Assembly: GCF_023205015.1 (NCBI RefSeq)
Contig: NZ_CP096258.1
Coordinates: 4,030,001 to 4,094,000 of the forward strand
Length of the DNA stretch: 64,000 nucleotides
From: Providencia rettgeri
GTDB taxonomy: Bacteria; Pseudomonadota; Gammaproteobacteria; Enterobacterales; Enterobacteriaceae
Reading direction: 5' to 3'
A program made the translations under genes and the position numbers. Shown here piece by piece: positions 9,840-18,544 of the stretch (its first letter is position 1; each line of letters starts with the position of its first letter). The notes under the pieces were generated by a model. It ran no database searches, was not told the origin of the DNA, and saw nothing but the letters and a program-made list of their open reading frames with translations.

Positions 9840-11087
9840 TCACTTCCCAAACCCAAACGCCCCTACATGCCCTTCCCTATTCACATCCAAATAATCCGCC
9901 CACCATTGCACCATCAGCCGCCTTTCCTCAATATGCTCCGCCTTATGAATATAAGCAGCTCTCACTGAGTTGCGCTCTTGGTGACTCATTTGCCTTTCTA
10001 CTGCATCCTTCGACCACAAACCTGACTCAATCAACGAACTACAGGCCATTGTTCTGAAACCATGACCACACACTTCTGTCTTAGTGTCATAGCCCATCAC
10101 TCGTAATGCGTTGTTTACCGTATTTTCACTCATTGGTTTTCTAGGGTTATGATCGCCGATAAAGATCAGGTCGTGATTACCGCTGAATTGATAGATCTGT
10201 TTTAAGATCTCAATGGCTTGTCGGCTTAAAGGCACTAAATGGGTAGTACGCATTTTTGATCCGCGATGTGAGTGTTTAACCCCTTCTATCGCCTCACGCT
10301 CAGCAGGGAGCGTCCACATGGCATTTTCAAAATCGATTTCATCCCAACGAGCAAAGCGCAATTCACTAGAACGAATGAAGACTAACAAAGTAAGTTTAAC
10401 TGCAAGTTTAGTTAAAGGTCTTCCTTTATAATCGTCAATACGTTGTAAGAACTCAGGTAGGCGCTTAAGCTCTAATGCTGCTCTATGGACGCGTTTGCCT
10501 GTGGCGACTGCGCCAGCCATATCCTGCGCTGAGTTATAGTCAATTAAACCACTTTGTACTGCGTAACGCATAATGGCTGTTACACGTTGTTGTAAACGTG
10601 CCGCCACTTCAAGACGTCCAGACATCTCTACGGCTTTAATCGGTTCGAGTAGATCGCGAGTTTTTAGTTCAGCAATATTACGTTTACCAATAGCAGCAAA
10701 AATATTGTCCTCAAGACTTTTGAGGACTCTATGGCTATGCCCTTCCGACCACTTCTTATTGGTTGCATGCCAATCACGAGCAACTTTCTCAAAGGTATTG
10801 AATTCCTTTTGCTGCTCTTCCTTTAATTCTTTCTTGAGCTCACGAGGATCGATACCTAAAGCAACTTGCTTTCTGGCAGCGTCCCTTCTTTCTCTTGCAT
10901 CTGCTAAGGAAATTTCAGGGTATACACCAAAGGCCATTAAATGTTGTTTGCCGCCAAAGCGAAAACGGAAGCGCCAATATTTAGAGCCATTGGGGTGAAT
11001 ATAAAGAAACAAGCCATCACTGTCTGTCAGTGTATAAGCTTTCTCTTCAGGTTTAGCTGCACGAACTTTTGTATCGGTTAATGCCAT
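9840..11087 (-). CDS. P4/IntB-type tyrosine integrase
   Basis: Site-specific recombinase that inserts and excises the island at the leuX tRNA. The N-terminal DUF4102 arm-binding domain begins MALTDTKV, as in the E. coli leuX-linked IntB. Catalytic residues are visible as R239 (FIRSSELR), H342-x-x-R345 (HGFR), H369 (MSHQ) and the nucleophile Y379 (AAYIH). The start at 11087 is chosen because AGAGGA lies eight bases upstream; a GTG six codons earlier falls inside that ribosome site. The gene lies about 320 bases from the tRNA 3' end and points away from it, the standard layout for tRNA-integrated islands. Confidence 0.95.
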   Translation of the reverse strand: MALTDTKVRAAKPEEKAYTLTDSDGLFLYIHPNGSKYWRFRFRFGGKQHLMAFGVYPEISLADARERRDAARKQVALGIDPRELKKELKEEQQKEFNTFEKVARDWHATNKKWSEGHSHRVLKSLEDNIFAAIGKRNIAELKTRDLLEPIKAVEMSGRLEVAARLQQRVTAIMRYAVQSGLIDYNSAQDMAGAVATGKRVHRAALELKRLPEFLQRIDDYKGRPLTKLAVKLTLLVFIRSSELRFARWDEIDFENAMWTLPAEREAIEGVKHSHRGSKMRTTHLVPLSRQAIEILKQIYQFSGNHDLIFIGDHNPRKPMSENTVNNALRVMGYDTKTEVCGHGFRTMACSSLIESGLWSKDAVERQMSHQERNSVRAAYIHKAEHIEERRLMVQWWADYLDVNREGHVGAFGFGK

Positions 11088-11112
11088 ATTCTTTGTCCTC
11101 TTCACCCCAGAG

Positions 11113-11280
11113 TGAGTATATAAACAAGATATCTCAGATTACTGTTGATGATTTCGAGTTACACAAACAACTAAGTGTCTACGCCACAGGCTGCGCCTGC
11201 ATTGTTTTAACATCGGTAATTCGAGATATAATGAGTATACAAATATTATCGAAGCGAAGATATACTCAGATGTATACTCA
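11113..11280. repeat. Four copies of TGAGTATA / TATACTCA between int and leuX
   Basis: The octamer occurs as TGAGTATA at 11113-11120 and 11232-11239 and as its complement TATACTCA at 11261-11268 and 11273-11280. The last two are 12 bases apart in direct orientation. The location between an integrase gene and its attachment tRNA is where arm-type integrase sites or excisionase sites are expected. This role is inferred. Confidence 0.6.
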
Positions 11281-11366
11281 CACGGAGGTTGATGTGGGTT
11301 GAGTTAAGTTGACATGCATTGACTGAAAACGCGGGGGAGGCCTTGCAAACACTGGATTTTAGATAC

Positions 11367-11390
11367 AAAAAAAGACGTCGCTTGACGTCT
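11367..11390 (-). terminator. leuX terminator
   Basis: On the minus strand a 7-bp stem (AGACGTC/GACGTCT) with a four-base loop is followed by seven T residues. It lies 14 bases after the CCA end of tRNA-Leu. Confidence 0.85.
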
Positions 11391-11403
11391 CTTGATGTTC
11401 TTA

Positions 11404-11488
11404 TGGTGCCGAAGGCCGGACTCGAACCGGCACACCCGAAGGCGGTTGATTTTGAATCAACTGCGTCTACCAATTCCGCCACTCCGGC
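11404..11488 (-). tRNA. leuX: tRNA-Leu (anticodon CAA)
   Basis: 85 bases including encoded CCA. The acceptor stem is GCCGGAG paired with CTTCGGC, with one G-U pair. The anticodon arm is GTTGA-TTCAAAA-TCAAC, giving CAA, which reads UUG. There is the long variable arm of class II tRNAs and a T arm with GGTTCGAGTCC. It closely matches E. coli leuX, a well-known integration site for genomic islands. Its 3' end faces the integrase and should form one attachment site of the island. I saw no second copy of the tRNA 3' end to the left, so the other junction is outside the window. Confidence 0.97.
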
Positions 11489-11766
11489 ACGAAGTGATGT
11501 GTTTCTTGGAAAACGCTGCCATTATACTTGCCTTGTGTCTACTGGCAACACTTATTCGTGAAGTTACAGTTTGTTCGATTAAAAAAAAAGCATATTCCCT
11601 AGATTTAATAAAATCATTGGGAAAGCTTCTTTTGTTTATATCTCGATTAATGAGTATGTTAACTTCTCCCAAATTATTTTTCTTATCGCGAGGCTCTGTG
11701 ACTGGCGGCAGGTCATTATTTTTGTTAGTTTATCTGCAATCTAATGTCAATATTTAAGGTTTAATC

Positions 11767-11853
11767 ATGGGTTTTGTTGGGTGGATAGCAACAGGTATCT
11801 TTATTGGCATCTTAATTGGTGTCGTAATGAAGATTTTCGCTAAGAAAAAATAA
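11767..11853 (+). CDS. 28-residue membrane peptide with glycine zipper
   Basis: Short gene preceded by AAGGT seven bases before the ATG. The peptide has one hydrophobic helix (about residues 3-21) with G10, G14 and G18 in GxxxGxxxG spacing, and a basic C-terminus ending KIFAKKK. This suits a single-pass inner-membrane peptide that self-associates. I do not recognise a family. It lies 49 bases before ampH on the same strand and may be cotranscribed with it. It could be a small structural or regulatory protein, or a type I toxin-like peptide, but no antisense RNA is evident. Confidence 0.55.
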   Translation: MGFVGWIATGIFIGILIGVVMKIFAKKK

Positions 11854-11902
11854 TATTGGCTGAAAGGCTATTTGCAAACAATCATATCGGCTGGCTTCCA
11901 AC

Positions 11903-13126
11903 ATGAAGAAATCATTTCTAAAAGTTCTGTCTGTATCTGCATTATCTTTAGTGTTAATGGCATGTTCAAGTAAGACAGAAAAAGCACCAAAATTTCTGCA
12001 AAGTAATGATGTTGAATCCTCAGACTGGCAGGTTTTTGAGGGAGATAGAAGGACTTACGAGCGTGTCGCTAAGATTGTCGACTTATATGCTAATCGCATT
12101 TTTAATGAAAGCAATGCACGGGGCATGGCTATCATTGTTATTGATAATAATCAGGCGTTATCGCGCTATTATGGTGAAACCGCACCGGGTAATGGTAAAA
12201 AACCGGGCCCTAATTCATTAATTCGTATTGCATCAATTACCAAATTAATGACAAGCGAAATATTAATTAAGCTCGAGCAAGATAAGAAACTGTTAATTAC
12301 TGATCCGTTGCAACAATATGCCTACCACGGTGTTACTGTTCCTGATAATGCCAGTGGGCAACCTATTCGCTTATACCATTTAGCAAGCCATACCAGTGGG
12401 TTACCTCGCGAACAACCCGGTGGGAAATGGGGGCGCCCTGTTTTTATTTGGCCAACTCAAGATAACCGCTGGACATGGCTAAAAACAGGCAAATTAGATG
12501 CAACACCGGGGACAGAAGCGTCCTACTCCAACCTTGCATATGATTTACTCGCTGATGCGATGGTTAAAGCATCTGGGCACTCCTATCCGCAGTTATTTAG
12601 CCATTATGTGACGTCTCCGGCTAAGATGACAAATACCACTTACACGCCAAATAATGCTCAATGTGCCCGTTTAATGGAAGGAACGAAACCCAGCCCTTGC
12701 CATAACACACTCGCAGCAGCAGGCAGTGGTGGTGTGTATTCTACCCCTGCAGATATGCAAAAATGGATGCAACAATTTTTATCGACAGACAGTAACTTAA
12801 GAAAAGTCACAGCAGCCCGTGAACAAGGTATCTATTTCCCACGTGAAAAGCTTTTAGAAATTAAAGGGATGGATGTTGCAGGCCATGCTGATGGACTCGG
12901 CCTTGGGTGGGTGTATATGAAACCTAAAAATGGCACTCCGGGAATTTACCAGAAAACCGGTGGTGGTGGCGGGTTTAATACCTATATGGCAATGATCCCA
13001 CAGCAAAATATTGGGGTATTTGTAGTAATGACCCGCAAAGATAACAGTAAATTCAGTAAATTAACGATTGGCGTTAACGAACTAGTAGCCTCATTGTCTA
13101 CTAACCACGCTTATGGGAAACATTGA
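11903..13126 (+). CDS. ampH: Penicillin-binding protein AmpH, D-alanyl-D-alanine carboxypeptidase/endopeptidase
   Basis: Class C beta-lactamase-fold peptidoglycan hydrolase. The three active-site motifs are S111-I-T-K114, Y208-S-N210 and K351-T-G353. Alignment with E. coli AmpH is continuous, including the ALPREQPGG-like and GSGGVYSTP segments. The N-terminus is a signal peptide ending in a lipobox, LMAC, with C21 as the likely lipidated residue. E. coli AmpH has an ordinary signal peptide, so this version looks like a lipoprotein. It probably works at the periplasmic face of a membrane in peptidoglycan remodelling or recycling. Confidence 0.92.
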   Translation: MKKSFLKVLSVSALSLVLMACSSKTEKAPKFLQSNDVESSDWQVFEGDRRTYERVAKIVDLYANRIFNESNARGMAIIVIDNNQALSRYYGETAPGNGKKPGPNSLIRIASITKLMTSEILIKLEQDKKLLITDPLQQYAYHGVTVPDNASGQPIRLYHLASHTSGLPREQPGGKWGRPVFIWPTQDNRWTWLKTGKLDATPGTEASYSNLAYDLLADAMVKASGHSYPQLFSHYVTSPAKMTNTTYTPNNAQCARLMEGTKPSPCHNTLAAAGSGGVYSTPADMQKWMQQFLSTDSNLRKVTAAREQGIYFPREKLLEIKGMDVAGHADGLGLGWVYMKPKNGTPGIYQKTGGGGGFNTYMAMIPQQNIGVFVVMTRKDNSKFSKLTIGVNELVASLSTNHAYGKH

Positions 13127-13215
13127 AGGAGTACCGCCGAAGCATTACAAACAATGGCGAGTTACACCCCGACCTTAAAACGTGGATTTACCCGTATTAT
13201 CACGTTAATTGCGAC

Positions 13216-13245
13216 AACAGCCTGAGATATTCAGGCTGTTTTTAA
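13216..13245 (+). terminator. Terminator downstream of ampH
   Basis: A 10-bp stem (AACAGCCTGA/TCAGGCTGTT) with a five-base loop, followed by TTTT. Confidence 0.85.
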
Positions 13246-13329
13246 TAAATTTACTATCCATTTTTAAAATCAATTATCTAATCTTCTCGGTAATCTTTTA
13301 GCTACTTTATCCACAACTGCAAAGCTAAA

Positions 13330-13776
13330 ATGAGAACTAAAAATTACGCGACATCACCCAGTAGCCATCCCACTCTGGCCCATAAAACAAGTCAATCCGA
13401 ATTGACGAGTATCCTCAATAACATTAAAAACCACAAAGTTAAATATTCCCAACACATCGAAGAGAAACCAATTAGCCCTCTATTTCCTTGTAAGTATTTA
13501 GGCGATTTTGAAATGCAGGCTATTCGAGCTTATCGGCAAGAAGAGAGGCGAATTTATCGTGAAAAATGTCAGAAAGCGTTTAGATTCAAAGCCCATAGTA
13601 GTCTGTGTGGGGGAATGTTTTCCCTTGCTCAACAACTGGCTAATCGCAGTGGCGAAAATATTTTAGCAATTATTGATAACCCAGCAAATACATCTATCGT
13701 CAGGAAAAAGTTATTCCAACCACAAACTGGGTTATTAACCTATATCAGCGCTCTAGGTTACGCACTGTTTGGCTAA
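13330..13776 (+). CDS. Hypothetical protein, 148 residues
   Basis: Not recognised. The N-terminal third is polar and probably disordered. The middle is basic and helical (about residues 65-90, rich in Arg, Glu and Lys). The C-terminal third holds a more ordered segment with SLCGGMFSLAQQLAN. There is no signal peptide and no clear membrane segment. The ribosome site is weak (AAAGCTAAAATG). It stands between the ampH terminator and a bidirectional terminator shared with lptG, so it is its own transcription unit. The length of the frame and the bounding terminators support a real gene. Confidence 0.6.
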   Translation: MRTKNYATSPSSHPTLAHKTSQSELTSILNNIKNHKVKYSQHIEEKPISPLFPCKYLGDFEMQAIRAYRQEERRIYREKCQKAFRFKAHSSLCGGMFSLAQQLANRSGENILAIIDNPANTSIVRKKLFQPQTGLLTYISALGYALFG

Positions 13777-13780
13777 TAAT

Positions 13781-13817
13781 AAAAAACGGTAGACTGTTCA
13801 AGTTACTACCGTTTTTT
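13781..13817. terminator. Bidirectional terminator between the 148-residue gene and lptG
   Basis: AAAACGGTAG and CTACCGTTTT arms, with A-run and T-run flanks on both sides, serve the two convergent genes. Confidence 0.85.
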
Positions 13818-13836
13818 ATTTTTCATTGGCCTGCCA

Positions 13837-14913
13837 TTATTTTCGTTTGACTAGTAAAACAATACTCACAATCAAAAACAGCAAACTCGGTAAAACAGCG
13901 GCAATGATAGGGGGGACCGAATAAACCAAACTCCAGTTACCAAACCCTTGGTTAAGAACGTAAAACAAGAACCCACCCACAATACCTGAAATAACCCGCA
14001 CTCCCATCGGTACGGTTCGCAGTGGCCCAAAAATAAATGAGACGGCCATTAGCATCATGACGGCAGCGGATAATGGCGCTAATATTTTTTTCCACATACT
14101 GAGTTCATAAACCGCAGCGACTTGACCACTCTCTTTTAAATACGAGACATATTGATACAAGCCCCGAATGGATAACGAGTCAGCATTCAGTGAAACTATA
14201 CCCAGTTTTTCTGGGGTCAGATTGGTTTTCCAATCTACAGTGAGTCGCTGTGAACCTGTGATTTTTTTCTCACTACTTAAAATTGACTCATCCACTTGAG
14301 ATAAAACCCAAAGTTGATTTGTTGCGTCATACTCACCGTTTGCGGCAAACATGACTGACTTCAACTTACGTTGATCATCAAAGCGGTAAACCGAAACATC
14401 TTGAATCGAGGTCGCATTATTAATCCGCTGAATATGGATAAAATCATTAGCATCTTTTGCCCACATCCCCTCATCGGTCACCACTAATGAGTTACCCACA
14501 ATTTTTTCTGCGCGGTAGTTTCTTGCCCACTGCTCACCCGCCGGCGCAATCCACTCACCGATAAACATAGCGACAATGACCAATGGAACTGCCGTTTTCA
14601 TCACTGATAATGCAATTTGTAATCGGGTAAAGCCGGAAGCTTGCATGACCACTAGCTCACTACGTGAAGCCAGTGCACCTAGCCCCATGAGTGCGCCCAA
14701 CAATGCCGCCATTGGGAAGAAAATATCAATATCTTTTGGGACAGTTAATAAGGTGAATACACCTGCGCTCAATGCCGTATAGTCGCCATCGCCTACTTTG
14801 CGAAGCTGCTCGACAAATTTAATGATCCCTGCCAGTGAAACGAGCAGAAATAGCGTCACTAAAATCGAATTTAAGATGGTTCGACCGATATACCTATCTA
14901 AAACACCAAACAT
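13837..14913 (-). CDS. lptG: LPS export permease LptG
   Basis: Inner-membrane subunit of the LptB2FG transporter that extracts lipopolysaccharide and passes it to LptC/LptA. 358 residues, matching the E. coli length class: three N-terminal membrane helices, a periplasmic beta-jellyroll (about residues 125-260) and three C-terminal helices. The start codon overlaps the lptF stop (ATGA), so the two are translated together as in other enterobacteria. Confidence 0.96.
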   Translation of the reverse strand: MFGVLDRYIGRTILNSILVTLFLLVSLAGIIKFVEQLRKVGDGDYTALSAGVFTLLTVPKDIDIFFPMAALLGALMGLGALASRSELVVMQASGFTRLQIALSVMKTAVPLVIVAMFIGEWIAPAGEQWARNYRAEKIVGNSLVVTDEGMWAKDANDFIHIQRINNATSIQDVSVYRFDDQRKLKSVMFAANGEYDATNQLWVLSQVDESILSSEKKITGSQRLTVDWKTNLTPEKLGIVSLNADSLSIRGLYQYVSYLKESGQVAAVYELSMWKKILAPLSAAVMMLMAVSFIFGPLRTVPMGVRVISGIVGGFLFYVLNQGFGNWSLVYSVPPIIAAVLPSLLFLIVSIVLLVKRK

Positions 14914-16010
14914 CAGGCAACCCCTTTACTCAATTTAAGACGCATACGGCGCACTGGGACGGTATTCCACGCATTTAAAACGATCGCCAATATCAAATAC
15001 CCCACATTCACCGCCCACATGGTATACCTTGGGTCGAGGTCGCCTTTATCGGCACTATTACGCAATGTGCTCTGTAATAGAAAGAAAATAAGGTACAGCA
15101 GCATTGCAGGAAGCATACTCAACACCCGCCCCTGACGTGGGTTAACCTCGCTTAACGGCACAACCATCAAAGCCATGACAACAACAGAGAAAACAATCGT
15201 TAAACGCCAATGGAACTCTGCGTTCACTTCAGGTGTATTTTCAGACCACAGCTGCAACATATTTTTTTGCTCGACTCGGTCACTACGCGTTTCTGCCGTT
15301 TGGTGATCAACAATGGCTTGGTAATTAACAAAGTCAGTTATGCGAAAATCGCGCAGTAGCGCTGTTCCTTCATAACGAGTTCCTTCATTTAGAACAACGA
15401 CTTGACGGCCATCTGGGTCTTCTTTCATATAGCCGCTATCCGCAACTACAACAGAAGGCCGTTGTTCATTTGCAGCACGTAGTTGAGCAAGAAATACGTT
15501 TCTAAAGTTATTCCCTTTTACATCACCGATGTACAGCACATAGTTGCCATCTTTAGTGGTTTTAAATTGCCCTTCTACCATGGCCGCTAGCCCTGGGTTC
15601 GCTTTCGCATCCGCCAATACTTGCTCTTGATATTGAGACGACCATGGCAGCATCCACGTAATGTTAGCAACCGCGACCATCGCGGTAATCACGGCAAGGA
15701 CCAATGCGGCTTTCACTAAAACACTTTTGCCTAAACCGCAGGCGTGCATTACCGTGATTTCACTTTCAGTATAAAGTTTACTGTAGGTCATCAAAAGCCC
15801 AAGGAATAGGCTTAAAGGTAAGATAAGCTGCGCCATTTCAGGCACACCTAACCCCAGCAAAGGAAGTACTAAGTTTGAGGGAATATTGCCCTGAACCGCT
15901 GCGCCAAGAATATCTATCGACTTCTGACTAAAAAAGATTAGCATCAATACAAAAAGTATGGCTAACTGACTTTTCAGGGTTTCCCGTACCAAATATCTAA
16001 TAATGATCAC
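14913..16010 (-). CDS. lptF: LPS export permease LptF
   Basis: Partner of LptG in the LptB2FG ABC transporter, 365 residues. It has the same plan: N-terminal helices beginning MIIIRYLV, a central periplasmic jellyroll and three C-terminal helices. It is the first gene of the lptFG operon and is divergent from pepA, as in E. coli. Confidence 0.96.
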   Translation of the reverse strand: MIIIRYLVRETLKSQLAILFVLMLIFFSQKSIDILGAAVQGNIPSNLVLPLLGLGVPEMAQLILPLSLFLGLLMTYSKLYTESEITVMHACGLGKSVLVKAALVLAVITAMVAVANITWMLPWSSQYQEQVLADAKANPGLAAMVEGQFKTTKDGNYVLYIGDVKGNNFRNVFLAQLRAANEQRPSVVVADSGYMKEDPDGRQVVVLNEGTRYEGTALLRDFRITDFVNYQAIVDHQTAETRSDRVEQKNMLQLWSENTPEVNAEFHWRLTIVFSVVVMALMVVPLSEVNPRQGRVLSMLPAMLLYLIFFLLQSTLRNSADKGDLDPRYTMWAVNVGYLILAIVLNAWNTVPVRRMRLKLSKGVA

Positions 16011-16349
16011 GCTTATTACGCCTGTGAAAACTTGTCTTTTGGGAAGAAAATGGCTAAGTTCGTTCGATGTCTGCCATTTACTAACATATACTCTAGTTTA
16101 TTGTATGGCTACAATGATATAAAAGCATTCTCTGTACTGATAGAAATATCAGAACATGCTTAATATTCGAGAAACCAGATATACCCGCCATACTTCATGG
16201 TGTATTGCGATTAACAGCATACAACGTGAGCTATTTCGCGTATAGATGGTTAGTTTAACATAAAGAGTTCATTCTCTATGAGGTAGATCATGCGAAACGC
16301 TAATTTTAGCGGGAGCATCGGCCTTTGTCTTTAAGATTCAGGAGAACGC
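16011..16349. other. Divergent lptF / pepA promoter region
   Basis: 339 bases between the two start codons. A small inverted repeat, CTGATA-GAAA-TATCAG, lies at 16137-16152. pepA has a good ribosome site (CAGGAG). I see no further gene and could not assign specific promoter boxes with confidence. Confidence 0.4.
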
Positions 16350-17861
16350 ATGGAGTTTAGTGTAAAAAGTGGTAGCCCGGAAAAACAACGCAGTGCGTGT
16401 ATTGTTGTCGGAGTCTTTGAACCACGCCGTCTGTCCCCAATTGCTGAACAGCTGGACAAAATAAGTGACGGATATATCAGCGCCCTGCTGCGCCGCGGCG
16501 AACTTGAGGGTAAAGTGGGGCAATCCCTGCTACTCCATCATGTACCCAACGTTCTGTCTGAACGCATTCTACTTATCGGTTGTGGTAAAGAACGCGAATT
16601 AGATGAGCGCCAATTTAAACAAATTATTCAGAAAACAATCAGTACGTTAAATGAAACGGGCTCAATGGAAGCCGTCTGTTTCTTAACTGAATTACATGTC
16701 AAAGGCCGCAATAACTACTGGAAAGTTCGTCAAGCTGTCGAAACAGCGAAAGAATCGCTGTATGTGTTTGATCAACTGAAAAGTAATAAAACAGAACATC
16801 GCCGCCCATTGCGTAAACTGGTATTCAATGTACCAACACGCCGTGAATTAACCAGTGGTGAGCGGGCTATTTCTCACGGGTTAGCTATTGCATCCGGGGT
16901 GAAAGCAGCGAAAGACTTAAGTAACATGCCGCCAAACATCTGTAATGCAGGTTATTTAGCGTCCCAAGCACGTCAATTAGCCGATATTTCAGATAGCAAA
17001 CTCACCACTCGAGTGATTGGTGAAGAGCAAATGAAAGAGTTAGGAATGAACGCCTATCTCGCGGTGGGTCAAGGTTCACAAAATGAATCGCTAATGTCCA
17101 TCATGGAATATAAAGGCAGTTCAGACCCTGAAAGTAAGCCAATCGTTTTACTTGGTAAAGGTCTAACCTTTGACTCTGGCGGTATTTCAATCAAGCCATC
17201 CGAAGGCATGGATGAAATGAAGTACGATATGTGTGGTGCCGCAAGTGTGTATGGCGTCATGCGCTTTATCACTGAGTTGCAACTGCCAATCAACGTGATT
17301 GGGGTATTAGCTGGCTGTGAAAACATGCCAGGCGGCCGCGCTTATCGTCCGGGTGACATCCTAACGACGATGTCAGGGCAAACCGTTGAAGTCCTCAATA
17401 CCGATGCCGAAGGCCGTTTAGTTCTGTGTGATGCTCTCACCTATATTGAGCGTTTTGAGCCTGAGCTGGTTATCGATATTGCGACCTTAACCGGGGCTTG
17501 CGTGATTGCATTAGGTAGCCACTATACTGGTTTGATGTCAAACCATAACCCACTGGCTCACGAACTGTTAAATGCATCTGAGCAAGCGGGCGACCGCGCA
17601 TGGCGTCTACCATTAGCGGATGAATATTTTGACCAAATCACACCGAATTTTGCGGATTTAGCCAATACGGGTGGGCGTCCAGCAGGGGCTATCACTGCAG
17701 GTTGCTTCCTGTCTCGTTTTGCCACGAAATATAACTGGGCACACCTTGATATCGCAGGGACTGCTTGGCGTTCTGGCGCAGCGAAAGGGGCAACTGGTCG
17801 CCCTGTTTCCATGCTCGCACAGTTCTTATTGAACCGTGCTGGCCTTAATGGTGATGATTAA
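16350..17861 (+). CDS. pepA: Leucyl aminopeptidase PepA
   Basis: M17 family di-metal aminopeptidase that removes N-terminal residues from peptides; in E. coli it is also the architectural protein for XerCD recombination at cer sites and a DNA-binding regulator of carAB. 503 residues, identical in length to E. coli PepA. The family signature NTDAEGRL is at residues 350-357, with metal ligands D352 and E354. The N-terminal domain (1-165) is the part that binds DNA in E. coli. AGGAG precedes the ATG. Confidence 0.97.
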   Translation: MEFSVKSGSPEKQRSACIVVGVFEPRRLSPIAEQLDKISDGYISALLRRGELEGKVGQSLLLHHVPNVLSERILLIGCGKERELDERQFKQIIQKTISTLNETGSMEAVCFLTELHVKGRNNYWKVRQAVETAKESLYVFDQLKSNKTEHRRPLRKLVFNVPTRRELTSGERAISHGLAIASGVKAAKDLSNMPPNICNAGYLASQARQLADISDSKLTTRVIGEEQMKELGMNAYLAVGQGSQNESLMSIMEYKGSSDPESKPIVLLGKGLTFDSGGISIKPSEGMDEMKYDMCGAASVYGVMRFITELQLPINVIGVLAGCENMPGGRAYRPGDILTTMSGQTVEVLNTDAEGRLVLCDALTYIERFEPELVIDIATLTGACVIALGSHYTGLMSNHNPLAHELLNASEQAGDRAWRLPLADEYFDQITPNFADLANTGGRPAGAITAGCFLSRFATKYNWAHLDIAGTAWRSGAAKGATGRPVSMLAQFLLNRAGLNGDD

Positions 17862-17897
17862 TCCCATTTAGTGATTTAGCGGTATATCACTCGTAAA

Positions 17898-17937
17898 AAT
17901 ATCCCGATGAGCAATAGCGATTCGGGATATTATTTTT
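17898..17937 (+). terminator. pepA terminator
   Basis: A 10-bp stem (AATATCCCGA/TCGGGATATT) followed by ATTTTT. Confidence 0.85.
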
Positions 17938-18081
17938 GGTTTTTTGATACGCCAAGAAAGCCATTTTGAGCCAGCTATAAAAAAGGTTATAATTCAGCAT
18001 AGAAATAATCTGGCTTTCAGTCACCAAAAGAACATAACCAACAACCCTGCAAACTGAAGTATGACGGGTATAGACGGGCAT

Positions 18082-18531
18082 ATGAAAAAAGGTACATTTT
18101 ACCAGCTACAGCAGCCCTCACCACAAGCGGAATATGAAGCCCATGAATGGCTTGCTTGTGAGCTTGCGGCTCAGCTATGGCGCAGTGGAAAGCGCGTTTT
18201 GATTGCTTGCGAAACACAGCAACAAGCTGAAAAGATTGATGAAGCCCTGTGGCAACGCGATCCGCACCAGTTTGTCCCGCACAATTTGGCGGGTGAAGGG
18301 CCACGTTATGGTGCACCGATCGAAATTTGCTGGCCAGCTAAACGGGGAAATACTCCTCGTGATATTCTGATTAATTTACAAAATCAATTCGCAGATTTTG
18401 CCACGGCTTTCCATGAAGTGGTAGACTTCGTACCTATTGATGAAACTTTAAAACAGTTGGCGCGTGAACGGTATAAAACTTACCGTAGCGTCGGCTTCAA
18501 TTTGACTATGGCGGCGCCGCCAACTTACTGA
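18082..18531 (+). CDS. holC: DNA polymerase III chi subunit HolC
   Basis: Clamp-loader accessory subunit that links the holoenzyme to single-strand binding protein. It carries the chi-family segments SGKRVLIACE, VPHNLAGEGPR and DILINL. The start at 18082 gives 149 residues and an N-terminus (MKKGTFYQL) that aligns with the E. coli start; an upstream ATG at 18061 would add seven residues. Neither start has a strong ribosome site. valS begins 13 bases after the stop, so the two are likely cotranscribed, as in E. coli. Confidence 0.92.
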   Translation: MKKGTFYQLQQPSPQAEYEAHEWLACELAAQLWRSGKRVLIACETQQQAEKIDEALWQRDPHQFVPHNLAGEGPRYGAPIEICWPAKRGNTPRDILINLQNQFADFATAFHEVVDFVPIDETLKQLARERYKTYRSVGFNLTMAAPPTY

Positions 18532-18544
18532 ATATAAAAAGATA

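Noticed and set aside
13127..13225. The ampH frame stays open for 32 codons after its stop codon, with an internal ATG at 13154
   Set aside because: AmpH is already full length against its E. coli counterpart, the internal ATG has no ribosome site, and the frame runs into the terminator hairpin.
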